Below, in pieces: positions 9,640 to 23,156 of a DNA stretch of 64,000 nucleotides (the first letter of the stretch is position 1; each line of letters opens with the position of its first letter). Below the pieces are notes generated by a model. That model saw only the letters and a program-made list of their open reading frames with translations, had not been told where the DNA came from and made no database searches. Source of the DNA: Mya arenaria (Eukaryota > Mollusca > Bivalvia > Myida > Myidae); NCBI RefSeq assembly GCF_026914265.1, contig NC_069124.1, positions 24,557,989-24,621,988 on the forward strand, written 5' to 3'. A program made the translations under genes and the position numbers.

Positions 9640-12000
9640 ATTTCCGCCAAAATGTATTTTCTATTTTTCATCTAAATCATGTACTAAAACAAATGACGAT
9701 TTAGTTCGTTTTCATAAATATTCTTACTAATTTTCACATTTCTATAATTATTTGTTATATTTATTTATTAATGTAAATGCGTGTGACGGACGTCGTTTGC
9801 GAAAATGATTCCTGCATAAGTAAAGTGGCATGTGTACTCATAAGCAGGTCATCATTATATATTTAATCATTTCCATTTTTTATATAAAAAAAACAATTAA
9901 TATTTTAAACATTATTGAAAGTTTTATATTTTCATACAATTATTGGTATAAATCAGATTATTATAAAAATGTAAATGTCCCACATGACTCATTATCGCAG
10001 ACGATGTCACAATTTTATTTTGATATATCTACATGTAAAAATTCTTAATTACTTTTCAGTGTCAGTTCGTGCTGTTCGACTTTGCAAAGTTAGTAAATAT
10101 TCCTTTGTAATAAGGCTTTATAGTTTGGGACAATACATGTAGTGTAATAACACTTTAAAAGGAATCTGACCCACAAATATGTAGATGCCTGATGACCTCC
10201 AAATTATTTTGTATCATTTGAAAGAGTTTTGTTTGAAATAGACGAACATGTAAAAAAGAGTTTTTATGAAAAAATGTCCTTTAAAGATTGCGAGAACTCC
10301 GTTATTTTGATATCCCTATGACAATTTTCTCTGGCCATATTTTGTTTTATCCCTGTTGTCGAATTTCACAAGTTCTTTTTATGTTTTATTTTTACTATAT
10401 GTGTTAAATCGTAGGCAAATTGCACGATTTCGGTGATTACCTGGTGTTATTCGCATTTTTTCTTCTCTTTTATAAAACATAAGTAAATCAAAGCATTGAT
10501 ATACAATATCAGACCTTTATGCTAAATTTTATTTTTGGTGATTACGCAGCTGAATGGTTTGTGTGTTTACCAAAATACTGAACATGCTTGATCTACTTGA
10601 TCTTCTTTTCTACTGTGTAAATTTGTACTGCATTGTTTAACTCCTACACTGGATTGTGTAACTTCACCTAATACGTAGTGGTTACGTTACACCAATTGTT
10701 TTATAAGAAACGAAATTTTTATAATGTTGTTGAATGTCCAGAACACTAATGAAAGTTTCGTCTTATATATGGTGTTAGGGGTCATGAAACACTAGAAATT
10801 GTGACCTAATGCCACAGAACTCTTCAGAACCCTCTAGAACTCTAAGTGTCAAACCAGCAGAACTGTAACTCATTAAACCAACAATTGTTCAAATGTTATT
10901 TCTTTATTTAAAATGTTCCTTCTTAATATAATAATATAATTCTAGATACAATATAACGTTCTCTATGGCTTTACCCAAACCTAACTCAAGTCCAAACCGG
11001 ACTTTCCCGGACTCTTCGGACTTTCGACTCTCTCATACACAAAACGAGCGAGAAAAAAATACTCTGAATATAGGTCAAACTTGTCATAAACACAATTAAT
11101 CATACTATATTTTTTGACAGACACTTTTACTAACCTACGCTTGTTAAAGCTTTATAGATATTAAACGACATATTCCGTATAAAAATAGCAATTCTTTATA
11201 CAAAAGTTTACAAAAAAATGTCAAAAATCTTATACTCTAACCTGTTTATGTTCATACTTATCGTTTTGAATGGTCACATTTCATTAGACAACCACATGTT
11301 ATTGACAATTATACGCCCAAGATATGCACTTATTAATATTTTAATACTCATTTGTTTTTAATTAACATCGGTACTGATGTGACCATTACCTGTTACATTG
11401 CATATATGTATTGTTAATTTTATGCTAGATTAATGAAATAGTCCAATTTTTATACTTTAAAAGAGACTCTGTTGCTTTAACCATTTATACTCAAAATTGA
11501 TTCGCATTACGCGACAAAATCAGTGGTATTTGGCGCGCAAATCGATCAATCCACAAAAGAATAATTAGGAAATTTATTATTTAGTGGTTTGTAATTTTTC
11601 ACGAAAGGTGTGATATTTTAAACCGCAATTTGTTTTGTGCTAATATGTATGCAAAATAACAAAAATAAATCATTCGATGTATTTTTACTAAAATTATAAG
11701 CAAAATTCAATAGTTATCAAACAGGTTCAATGGCGAAGTTGTTTCATAATCCCGTCGACTTCGACATAATTGGTTTCGACCGTTACAGTAGATAAATTTT
11801 ACGTCAGATTTTGGACCAAAGAGCAAATATAAAAAAAAACTGTAATAACTTCATATACGTACGTTTGGTAATATATATTAATAAATGGTAATCACTTAGC
11901 AACTGCCTTTCAATTAATCTGAGAATTATTTGTTTGTAACTATATTACAATATCAAACATTAAGGTTAATGAAGCTATCAGAGATCTATTCAATTTGTTT
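9640..12000. other. 3' flank of receptor A, no gene recognised
   Basis: AT-rich sequence that aligns with 40,290-43,080 in copy B apart from indels and the MITE at 41,811. A short ORF ending near 10,048 matches one ending near 40,684 and might be a diverged tail exon, but the splice phase does not fit well. Nothing else codes. Confidence 0.6.
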
Positions 12001-12004
12001 GTTT

Positions 12005-12457
12005 ATTTGAGTTTATCAAGGTCTGCCCGCGCCCATCGGCTGCAATATGGCTTGGCCCCGCCGTGACGCCATCACGACTTAAATTGTGTTTAAATGCCAT
12101 AAGTAACATGAGATAGAAGTGTCAGCAATTCGCATTCAAATCCAGACATTGGAATACTTGAAGGAACAGATTAAGATACAAGATATCCGGGTTCGATACC
12201 TTAGCTCTTTGCGAAGAGACCTCCTGGTTCTTTAACGTGCTCGGTGTAAAGCACCGATACACGGTATACAACTTTCCTAGGTTGAACCAGTACTGAGTAC
12301 ACCTTTTTTCAAGCACTACCTTCTAAATGCCGAGCTCCAGGTAAGGGAGCTACTTGTACCAGCTTTTAATGTCTTTCGGTATGACGCGTCCCGGGATCGA
12401 ACCCTTGACCTCCCGCTCCGTAGGCGGCCGCCTAAACCACAAGGCCACGGAGACGGT
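12005..12457 (-). repeat. tRNA-derived SINE, long-tail subfamily
   Basis: On the minus strand the head reads GGCCTTGTGGTTTAGGCGG (A-box-like) and GGGTTCGATCCC (B box), then a body that shares GTACTGAGTACACC-type sequence with the SINEs at 16,840 and 22,821. The 3' third differs from those two and matches only the copy at 43,085-43,553, which sits at the equivalent place in the duplicate. It therefore inserted before the duplication. Confidence 0.82.
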
Positions 12458-13226
12458 CTATTCTATTCTATTTGTGGGTCGGATTCCTCAATTCATATTA
12501 ATTCTGATTTTGAAGAGGCTGAAATACTTTAAACAATATTTATTCAGTATCAAAACATGGTACATATAATGCACAATAAATAAATAAATCAGCATAAATA
12601 ATGTTGTGGATCGGGAAACAAGTTGTACAGCGGCTTATGGAAATCCCTTTCCACAAATGGCTGAAACATATTATATAAGCATCCATTTAGTGTTATTGAC
12701 TATAACTATAAAATGTAGTTTACAAACATAACTTTTGTATGCCATACATATATTAGTGTTATGTTTTAATTTTGCAGGGTATATGCCATTTTAAAAAGGG
12801 AAAGAGATGTTTATCATCAATATTAATATTAGAAAGGCTTTAAAGCACCAAGAAGTTTTACTGACGCTGACATTTAAACAAGTAATGAGTGCAGGTGTAA
12901 TCATTATGCTATTCGGAACACTCAATGATAAAGCCATTAGTGACAAAGTTTCTTAAAGACAACAATTGCTATTTCTTCTTTTTATTATTATTATTTTCAA
13001 TAATTGTTTTTAATCTCCAAATGCGTTCATTATGTTTAAATTAAATATGACAATTATGTGACTCATCATGTTGTTCATTTATTTATTTTTTTTCAATGAA
13101 GAGTACATAGGATATTTTCATACTATTTTGAGACATGTTGTACACTTGTTATGCTTCACTTAAACTTCGAATCACATATCATATTTGTAATTAGAATGCA
13201 TATCTCATATAAGGAGGAAATAAAGG

Positions 13227-13341
13227 TATTGTATTGTATTGTACCGTGTTGTATCGTAATGTATCATAAAGTATCGTATCGTATCGCCATGTATTGTATT
13301 GCATTGTATCGCCATGTATTGTATTGTACTATATTATATTG
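13227..13341. repeat. short imperfect TATTG/TATCG pentanucleotide tract
   Basis: About 115 bp of interrupted ATTGT, ATCGT and ATCGC pentamers. It is the positional counterpart of the 670-bp uninterrupted tract at 44,333-44,998 in copy B. Confidence 0.85.
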
Positions 13342-14170
13342 AATATATGATTTCTTGTCTTGCACAGCGTATCACATGATATACTAATCTTGTTTTGAAG
13401 TTTTTAATATCATTCACTCATTGTGATATATTTGTTCATATCATGTCTATACTTATGTTAACTCCTGTGGACGCTTCATCAATATTGTACAAGTAGCTCT
13501 TATTACTTGTGGTAAATGGTAAATCAAAGTATGATAAATATAAACCACATCATTAGAGCATTTTTATTTACAGTGTTTTTAGCAAGATTTTAGAAAACAG
13601 GTTTGATATCCATTTGCTTCTGAGTATACATAGTGGAAGTAGACTGACATAAGTATGGTTGATTCGCTGTGGGTAGGGATTGGCCAAATTACTGTAACAA
13701 CACACCTTTTATTCATTATTGCTTCCGCTAACACTTCAAAATAAATTTGATTACAAGCCATCAAACCGATTTTTAGATAAGTGTCAAAAGAGATCAAGAG
13801 TATTGCAATGTATTTCACCATGTACAAGTTTATATATTATAACATGATAATGAATTAAGTGTATTTGTTTGTATTTTCGTATTTATTGTAAATGATTGCT
13901 CCAAAATGTTAACATTTAATTCACTCTAGAGCGAAAATAAAACGTATATTCATATATAAGTGTACTGTTTTTAACATTTTAGGGTATGAATCCTCTTATT
14001 ATTAGGTGAAAGAGCTGTTCATCGTAATAAGTCGCACTTTAAATCCGCATAGGACGGTTTTTCTGTTGCTTTTAGGGTTACCGGCAATGAACAGTTTCAA
14101 TGATTACGAGATTTTTTTCATATGCACACATACGGATGCATGTTGTGTTCTACCAGAATGTAACGATATA

Positions 14171-14200
14171 TCTAGTGCCGATATGACTAGTGGCGAGGTC
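14171..14200. repeat. two units of the 15-bp CTAGTGCCGATATG repeat
   Basis: Two 15-bp units, the second diverged. They correspond to the 12-unit array at 45,946-46,125 in the duplicate. The surrounding ORF (14,006-14,242) shares CCVLP with the copy B ORF, but too little to call it a gene. Confidence 0.7.
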
Positions 14201-14499
14201 AAAGTGGGTTTGCTTTCCTGTCAAATTTGCCTGTACAATTGAATTCATTTGGATAAAGATTTGGCAGTGAAAAGCGGAATTTGTTTATAGCAAAAGAGCG
14301 TAAGTCATTCTTCACTTGTATGCATCGATATTATCGGTGTTTATCATAATGAACATTTTGCATAAATATTTAACCAATTAATATCATATCTGTTTGGGAT
14401 TTGTTTCCTTACTGTTCACATTGATTCCATAAATATTAATTATCCCTTCAGGAAAATTATTAGATGTTGCTAGATACATCAAAGCTGTATGAAAATGAA

Positions 14500-16835
14500 G
14501 AGATTCTACTTCTCTTAAATATGTATATTCCTTCGAAACCCGTTAGCTCGATATCGCCTGGCTTCATTTTCTCGCTGGCTCGAACGGGATGTAAAGGATC
14601 GATTTTTTTACTCTCGATATTCGCGAGGTTCAAAATATTTTGGCCGATCTCTAGGATATCGAGCCATTGAATTTCGACTGTAAGTTTTTTGTAGATTTTG
14701 ATATTTTGTAAACCGTTGTTTTCAAACAAAGTTGGAAGATATACATAATATATAATTAGGAAGTATATATTTACATCACTGAATTTGATGAAAGAAGAGA
14801 GGTTCTAAAAAAACTAAAGGACTTCCTCCTTCAGTTAATGATATACTATGTATAAAAGATTTGAGTGAAATTCTTTAAATTTATTATTTCTAAACGATCT
14901 TGGTTTATATAATATATTAGGACTTTTAGTCCATGTTTTAATGAAGATAGTTCTGCCGGATGAATAAAATTGCCAGGGTTTAAGCCAGGTTAAAAGGGGG
15001 GGGGGGGGGGAAGTACACACCGTTTCGAGTCGCGAACAATCTGCACATTATGAATTTGACAGAAAATGTTCAAATTGTGTTCATTTGTATTCATACTGCA
15101 ACTGCAAAAACTAAAAAGTGTATGGGTTCAAAAACAAACCATTGTGATGAAACTAGGGAGTAAAAAAGGTTAAGGCTTGCTTTAAAGTTTTGCCTAATTT
15201 GACTTGTTTTACAACGATTGCAAAATGAATTATTTCAACATTATATCAATCACTCTCGCTTGCACGATGTAACGCGAGAGTGTGGTCTTGTGTTGTGGGG
15301 GAAACCGGAGTTACCCGAGGAAACCTTCACTTGTCCGGCTTGGTAGCCACAATCCCAACTCCTATGCGCTCAGTCCGGAAATCGAGCCCGGGTCGCCTAT
15401 GAGGCAGGTTCAATAAAGTATGTAGGTCTGTGGCATACAGCCTAAATATATGAGCCATATATAATGGGTACTTCAATTAACAACTACGTTTTAAACCACG
15501 AGTTACCAGCAAAACACTCGCCAACATATCGCTATTTTGTTATATCTTATTAAACAAACCATATTTTTTTTCGTTTTCATCATAAAAATCAAATGAGTTA
15601 AACATTATGATGCAGTTGTAAGTATTAGGTATTTTAAGTATTAACCTTTTTTGATCCCCTTTAATACAAATGCTCATGTCAAACTAACATGTTAAATCCA
15701 AATAAAATAGAATAGAATGGAATTTGGAGAAGTTATAATAATCCGAGAATAATGCATATTGTCCATATAGTCCCCTTCATGTCAACCCATAGACACAAGC
15801 TGCACTAAACTTCTGGCCCCGATTTCTCGAAACTTCTTAAACTGCTTAGATAAGCAACGACTTTAAACTCGTTATTCGATTTAACTAAACCGTTTTGTTA
15901 AATCGAATTTCACGAAAGCGTTTAACAACCGGTTTAACTAATCTGGTATAACGCGATTATCTTTTCGGTAGTTAGGGTTAAAAGCATGGATACTCTTCAA
16001 ATAGAGGTAAGGCTCGACCTAGTCTAAAATAATAGACGTGTTATACGGGATTCTTCAAATCCCTTACGTCTAAACGGGTTTGTGCAATATCCGGGGAAAA
16101 TTTTGAAATTGTGTTCAGAGAAGTATGTTATGTTTGAAATATATGATACATACTTATATTCATAATTGATTATGTAATTGCATAGATATTTTGCACAAAA
16201 TAAGCTTTTAATGCATTAAAACACAGGATTTACCTTTCCAATAAAACGAAACTTGACTGACACAGACAACAATTGTGCCAATCGTAACATCTCGACCATC
16301 TCCGACAAACATCGAGATATACCTCCTAAATACAATCGTAACACCTCGGACATCTCTGAGGTGTTCCGATTGTTGTATAACTGTGTACAGTAGCCTTGCA
16401 GGTGCCCTTCATGTATATATAAGATTTGACAGTATGATATGAAAAAACACATCAAACTCATGATTATTCGTTGGGTATTTATTTGTTGAGTACGGAACTA
16501 ATAAAAATTAACATTATCTGGTAATATTTCTTGTTTTTAGGATATTTTATTGAAGCAGTATGCTTTAACCCGGAATCCCGAGCGGAATAACTACTCACTT
16601 TTGATATAAAACATTTTGTATGTGAAGGATATGCCATATCAAAAATCGTAAAAAAGATACGTCAACGTACAATTATTTGGACTTGGCTCGACTAAACGTC
16701 CTATACCAGTCAAGGCGTCGACTGTCAACAACAGCAATGGCGTCTTGTAATAAAATAGCGAAAAAAGGTATGCGGACTGATCCGACAAGGAGAAGGCAAT
16801 GGTTACTGGTTTGATTGTGGAAGAAGAAAAAATTC
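14500..16835. other. spacer with repeat fragments, no gene
   Basis: Contains a G run near 14,998-15,010, a repeat fragment near 15,230-15,425 and another near 15,815-16,090 that begins CCCCGATTTCTCGAAACTTC. Short ORFs here have no recognisable domain. Confidence 0.55.
15230..15425. repeat. dispersed repeat fragment (GGGGGAAACCGGAGTTACCC type)
   Basis: The segment carries GGAAACCGGAGTTACC near 15,300, a motif common in interspersed repeats of aquatic animals, and a tRNA-like AATCGAGCCCGGG stretch near 15,378. Only this one copy is visible, so its edges are approximate. Confidence 0.4.
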
Positions 16836-16839
16836 TACA

Positions 16840-17188
16840 TCTTTCGGTCAAGTATAACCTGTGAATGTTCAAGGACTTAATTTCAACGGGGTCCTTTCTT
16901 TTTGCTGAAGAGACAGCACGCTAAGGAGACATTGGTGGGATACAAGGAAGACCAGGTGCGATACCCTTGTTCTTTTACGTGCTCGGTGTAAAGCCCCGAT
17001 TAATTTTCCTGGGTTAAACCAGTACTGAGTACACCACTTTTCCAAGCACTACCCTTTAAATGCCGAGCGCCACGCAAGGGAGCTACTTGTACCAACTTTA
17101 AACGTATTTTGGTATGACGCGACCAGGGATCGAACCCATGACCTCCCACTCTGTAGGTGGACACTTAACCACTAGACCACTGGTGTAG
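16840..17188 (-). repeat. tRNA-derived SINE, short-tail subfamily, near full length
   Basis: The head on the minus strand starts near 17,188 with a B box GGGTTCGATCCC at about 17,130. The body contains GTACTGAGTACACC, and the tail ends near 16,840 with the TTTCGGTCAAG block. It is the best template in the window for the family of 1-142 and 22,821-23,156. Confidence 0.83.
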
Positions 17189-17247
17189 ATAACAATACTG
17201 TACTTGGTTCATTACTATTTGTACAACTGCCTTGTACTGTACAGCTA

Positions 17248-17447
17248 AGTATTCCCTATTAATATTTCAGACCAAAACTAGCTTACCATTTAGTCTAAGG
17301 GTTAAACACGTGAGCGATTTTATCAATCAGTTATTTAGTACGTCTTGCTTCACCAACAGATGGTCTCGAACTGCCCGAGATCTACGCACTGACCAGTGAC
17401 GTCAGCACTTTCTGTGTGAACAGGTCAAATAGTGCAATCGCACTACA
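17248..17447 (-). repeat. LTR of the Ty3-type fossil (3' LTR)
   Basis: Direct repeat of 20,707-20,906. The two share GTCTCGAACT, CGAGATCTACGCA and GACCAGTGACGTCAGCACTT. Confidence 0.85.
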
Positions 17448-20400
17448 CTCTCCCCCTGTTTCTTTTGTTGGGACGGCACCAGGGTTGGCTGAAGACCGAT
17501 CAAGTCATCAAGAACTGACAAGATCGCTGCTATGACTGGTCCAACAAGGGAGTTGAACAAGCCAATGAATGCTACAAAATATATACACCAGTTAATTTTT
17601 ATTTCTAGCACTTCTGGTTGAGGCTACTTGAAGTAACAAACTGCAACTAGGTGTTATGGGCTCAACTTTTTGTAAACCCATCTACTTCACCTTCCCCTTC
17701 CCACCTAGAAGAAAAGCCTGTCCTGTACTTCAGGATACTGCATACAGCCTCTGACTATCATCGTCGGCTGTCATCGATACTTCTTTCCACCCTGGATCCC
17801 ATGTCCTGCTTTCTGCTGTTGTCGGAGTAGCCTGAGTATCAGTCTCAGTTGAAACGGCTACTTCAGAGACAGCTACTTGCCAAGAACCTCCTCGGTCAAC
17901 CCGCTTGCCACTGTTGTCACAGACATGGTGTTGTTGCTCTGTAATGTATTGAGCACTCGCTTATCCCCTGTGCACGATCTTCCTCTGTATCATTGAGCCC
18001 TCCGGCCACGAGATACTATGTGCCCGTTGTGTACTACCCAATGCGGCTATAGTCTCCACTCCCTGACAGATGCTCCCGGATGCTGGGTTCTCGAACGCGC
18101 GACCTTCCCCAACCTCAGCCTTCTGCGCTGCAATCGGGACTACATCTACCCCCAGCAAAATGAACCACATTGGTTATCAGCCCTCACACAATAATTACAA
18201 ACACCGCAAGGAAGCTCTCCAACTGCAACTCCAGCTACATATGAATTGCAGTGACCAGGATGTGACTTCTTTCCTGATCGGCACTCCAAAACCATGTTGA
18301 ATGAGCCAATACCTCAATCCAACAAGCTAGCTGATCCTGCTGTTCTTTGTAATTCAACAACCAAGTCAAACTTGAGTGGTCGGTCCGGACTTTGAAAGGT
18401 CTACCGAGCAAATAATGTCTATACTGCTGAGTAAATCTGACAACTGCTAACAGCTCTTTTCTCGTATTGCAGTATTTCTGCTTTTCTTTCGTTAGGATGT
18501 AACTGCCATAGGCAATGACATGCTCTGTACCATTCTGAATTTGCAAGAGCTTCGTACTGACAACATTGTCTGACACGTCGCAATTCAGAACAATCTCGCA
18601 TACCGGTTTTGCTAATGCTGACATGGATTTCAACAGACAAGCCTTGACAGGAGGTGCAATCTCGTCTAGTACTGTACCATTAGCTGGCAGAGAGCCTGGT
18701 GTCAAACAAGGAGAAGGTGTTTCGCCTTGTTCTTATGGATGTATGTCATTTGTGGTCTCATTAAATGAAACAATGACTACAGATGGGGCATCTGGTAGTG
18801 TATTGGATGGTACAGTCTCAATAGAAACAAGTTTGCTACTTACCTCGTTGTTTCGCTCTTCTTGTATTCTTGGGTCGAGGATTGGCTCCCTATTCTGACC
18901 CTTTTGCGTTAAAATCAAACGCCTTAAAGTCCTTCTTGTGGGGACATTCAGCGATCATGTGCGACTTGCTATCACAAATGTTACAGCTATACGTACCTCG
19001 CGGACGGTTAAAACACTGCTGTCTGCTTCGCTGTTGAGTGGGCCTAGCTTCTCCAAGCCGCTTCACCTCGTTTGGCAGACTCTGTATTTCTCCCTTGAGA
19101 ACGCTCATGTCTGACACAGGTACCCATAGCACTCTTGGAATGCTGAAACAACCTAATGTTATTCATGGCCTCTTCGATGGTTGTATACTTACGCATGAAG
19201 GTACCAGTTTCACGATCTTGCCAATCTTGACAGAAGGGTCTATCGCCTTCTGGATTGTCAAGGTCTCAGGAAGTGACCGGAAAGCTTCGACAGCTAGTTC
19301 CTGTACCCTATCTGCACAGTCTTCCATACACTCACCCTTTTCCTGAGAAGAGTCAGCAAACTTGGCTTGCGCGGAGGCGGGAAACTCTGAGCCGAACCGC
19401 TCCTTAAGTTTGCTCAATAAAGAACGGTAGGTAATTTGTGGACTGCATTGAAGCAACCGAGCACATTTGTCGAGTGCCTTCCCTGACAAACAATGTAATA
19501 AGCAAAGTTCACAATCATCTGTACTCCAGCCAAACGATTGTGCACACTGCTGAAACTTAGGTAGATTCACCACCATATACCAGAGATTTAGGTATATCCT
19601 TCAATGCATGAGTCCCCTGCGCACAGAGTGGCCATGAGGGGACGCCTGTACTACCTGTTGGGGATATTCCTAATGTTTTTGCGAAATATGGTCCTTATTA
19701 GGTAAGGGGGAGCGCAACTTATCTTGCTTGAACCCTTTATCTTTGGGGCATGTCTAGAGTCGGACTCATCAGATGATAAATCATGACGTTGAAGGGACAA
19801 GAGTTTGGAGTGAGGTAACCGACTGCTTTTATGCATACGTACCTTTTTCTGTCGGTTACTGTATGAGCGAGGGATACCAGATGCTGACTGGACATCCTCA
19901 TCACTGTTGCTTTCTCGCAGTCTACCCAGGTTGTAAACACTGGGGCTTGGCAATAAATGTTCAGATTTATAGCGCTGTGGGACAATACGTAGCAATGATG
20001 TTAGTTGATCAATGCGGCCATTCAACTGCTTTTGTGCAGAGGCAACCAAGTTCTCAACACCGTCTACATCAGTCTCTATTTTTGAAACAAGAGGGGTGGT
20101 CGGGGTTGTTTGAACACCTTGAGGAGGGGGCCGGCGTTGCCTACCAAGTCTCTGTGTGGGGTGAACTCCAACTCTTGCATGACAGAGTCCGGCAGTTAAT
20201 GCCGAAGCATTGTTTGCAAACTTTCTATTATGTGATTGCAATAATGCTCACGCAAATCTATAATAGTTGATGCTAACCTTGGGCCAATATTTGGAACTGT
20301 CTGCAAGTCTTCAACAGACAAGAAGTTAACAAGCACTATACTACTGGCCATGCTTACAAATGCTCCTAAGTAGAAAAATAATTTGATTGTACAATCACCA

Positions 20401-20706
20401 ACCTTGTTTATCTTCTGTGCGGCTACTCTTCCCGTTCAAAAAGTGGCTAAGGACGCTGAAAAGGCCTCAAAAAACAAACAAAAGTAAAAGAAGGGGCCGG
20501 GTTAGTGGCAGTCCATGAAGACTACGACGTAGAATCAAATAATCAACTGGTGAGACCAGAAGAAAATTAACAATGACCAAATATTGACGACAAAATGTGG
20601 CTTCAAACGCGGGAAAATTCTCGAGGAAAATTTGCCAACAAAAGTTGCAGAATTTCAGCAACAATTGCACTGGAACGGCTTTATCAAACACCGCTGCCAC
20701 CATAAA

Positions 20707-20906
20707 AGTATTCCCTATTAATTATACAGACCAAACCTAGCTTACCATTTAGTCTAAGGGATATACACGTGAGGTCTTTTATTAAGCAGTTATTCAGTAC
20801 GTCTTGCTTCACTAGCAGCTGGTCTCGAACTCCCCGAGATCTACGCACAGACCAGTGACGTCAGCACTTCATGTGTGAACAGGTCAAATAGTGCACTTGC
20901 ACTACA
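20707..20906 (-). repeat. LTR of the Ty3-type fossil (5' LTR)
   Basis: Direct repeat of 17,248-17,447 with scattered differences. Transcription would enter the element from here on the minus strand. Confidence 0.85.
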
Positions 20907-22820
20907 ATAGTACAGTATGAGTAAAGTATGCGGAAATATCATAAAATATAACAAATAATGAATCGTAGAACATATTCATACATAAACCCCCCTTTAACAA
21001 AAATGTCATTGACGCAAAATGTAGCAAACCTGCTTTGGACACAGGGTACAGAAACCAATTATATTTTCTAGCCTAGAGTACTCTATTTTTATATACTGTA
21101 TACATATAGTCTAGAACAAATAAAAGTAATTTGTTTCCGTCCCATGTGGCATTGGATAGTTTTCAGGCTACAATGTATCCCACAGTATAGTCTGGTTCTC
21201 TGCTTACTGATACAGTACGTCAGGCAAAGGCCAATAATGTCGGCGCCCAGTGGACGCTATAAGGTTACCATTTATTTTACTTTTGTTGATCAAGTTAATA
21301 TAACAACGGCATTTGAACACTATTTATATGTAGAATATAACTGTACACTCGAGTTTTGGTGATCACTTGTCTGTAAAGAAATATTATGACTTGAGTAAAG
21401 TTTACGTAATTCGGACGTTGTGTATTTTCGGATGATTGTCAAGTGGAAATGAATGCCTTATATGACTTCACCTTTTGTTATTACGACTGATGATTAAAAT
21501 GAGAATTTTAAATGAATAGTGGAACAAGTAAATATAATTTTAACACTGTATTTATTGCATGATTTGTTTGGTTGCATAAAGATTAAATGTTTTATGTTTC
21601 AGATTTCCCAGTTCTGATGTTGGAAGAAGTTTGCTGTTCAATAGCTTACATCACCTGATTTAAACATTCTTATTGACAAGTGTGTCAGTTTATTTCCATT
21701 TGTCGTAAGAGTTTTCTTTCTGGGTGTGTAAGCTTTCACCATAGATACAGAATATAAAGTTCGCCATACATGTTTGAACTTTCAACCTACATAAAGTGGA
21801 AAATGGATGTCACAGTACTGAAAGTATTAAAAAGACGAAATTGTGACTAGTTATCCCCCCCCCCAGGTCAGGAATAGCGGGGACTTTGACTTTCGGTCCA
21901 GCCAACCCCAGGTAAAAGCCTGCCCTGGGGGGACAAACTGATGGTAAAATCCCCGTGGTTACAATTGACTGGTGCATAAGTTTTCAGCTCAATTAAACTA
22001 GAAGCTCTTTTTCCAATTTTAAGGCCTATATATAAAAATACATTTGCTTTGGGTTAGCCGACCCTACCTACAGAATAGGCGCCGACACTACTGTTTTATA
22101 GTCAGTTTGAAAAAAAAATGAAAAACCAAAAAGGTTTAATCGCTTTTGACTTTGTATTTAAAACCTCAATGCTTATACAGGAAAGATAACTTTAACACTA
22201 TTAATTAATGATGAAAATGACATTAATAAAGCCTAATAAAAAGAAAACCTACCCTACCTATTTCGGAAAAGGATGTAACCCTAACCAAACAAATTTATTT
22301 AGGTCTTATCTACAAGTTAGGTCAAAATGTGTTTGCCATTGTATCTTGGACAAGTTCATTTAACCATCCATATCCATTTATTGTATCAGACTATCACTCT
22401 AAGAGATATGACCATTGAAATGGCAAACTATTTATTCATAGCGTCTGCTCTCTAAATTTTGCTTAACACACAACCACTTATCACCAAACCTGATGTCATA
22501 AAATTAGGACACGAGTGTTTTGTGACAGTGACAGTTAGCATCTATTTATTGTGATAGTTCTGCCCCACTTTGAACAAGTGGGTGTGCATTACTTTGCATA
22601 TGCTGGTCATTCTGTCAGTAGACCAATGGTTGTGAGGTTGAAACTAGAAATGCTCAAGACTAGCTTGGTCGAGAGATTGGTGAAGGACACAAGATGACTC
22701 CTTATTTGAGATCTTGAGGTCAAAGGAAGAATAAGGTAACCTGAACACAAAGCTTGACAAACACAAAATGCTTTGGCTTACTATATTGTAAGGATGTATG
22801 TATTAAATTTTTCTTTTGAC

Positions 22821-23156
22821 TTTTCGGTCAAGGATAACCCGTGAACGTGCAAGCACTTATTTCCAACGGGGTCCTTTGTTTTTGCTGAAGGGACAGCATG
22901 CTGAAGAGAAAGTTTTTTTTCAAAGAGACCCCTTGGTTATTTTACGTGTAAAGCACAGATACACGGGGTACCACTTTCCTGGGTTAAACCAGTATTGAGT
23001 ACACCACTTTTCCAAGCACTACCCTTAAATGCCGTGCGCCAGGCAAGAAGGCTACTGGTACCAACTTTTAAGTCTTTTGGTATGATGCGGCCAGGGATCG
23101 AACCCACTATCCCCCGCTCCGCAGGTGGATTGTTTACCACTAGGCCATACAGACGG
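22821..23156 (-). repeat. tRNA-derived SINE nested in the foldback element
   Basis: Same family as 16,840-17,188: tail block TTTTCGGTCAAGGATAACC at the left, GTATTGAGTACACC body, and an A/B-box head ending near 23,156 on the right. A short internal deletion relative to 16,840 lies near 22,910. It inserted after the host element. Confidence 0.8.

Larger units (their letters stand above)
165..14500. repeat. segmental duplication, copy A (partner 32,283-46,415)
   Basis: Nearly the whole interval can be followed block by block in 32,283-46,415, in the same order and orientation. It starts in the 5' flank of receptor A (the GGTAACAC block near 170, partner near 32,292) and ends in the GATACATCAAAGCTGTATGA block near 14,475 (partner near 46,385). 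It contains a whole receptor gene, its flanks, one SINE, a short TATTG-type tract and two units of a 15-bp repeat. Differences from the partner are insertions (a 3.1-kb transposon here, a MITE there), repeat-length changes and one EGF-pair duplication in the partner. Neither copy is clearly ancestral throughout. Confidence 0.85.
17248..20906 (-). mobile_element. Ty3-type LTR retrotransposon fossil
   Basis: Two direct repeats of about 200 bp (17,248-17,447 and 20,707-20,906) bound the element, which reads on the minus strand. On that strand the repeats begin TGTAGTGC. A purine-rich tract lies directly inside the left repeat, as expected next to a 3' LTR. Parts recognised in order are gag-like sequence (about 20,241-19,163), a CCHC zinc knuckle (CNICDSKSHMIAECPH, near 19,010) and a Ty3-type RNase H region (about 18,600-18,330, with RTDHSSLTWLLNYKEQQ). 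It is broken, with several breaks. The two repeats differ at scattered positions, so the insertion is not recent. No clear target duplication was found. Confidence 0.85.
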
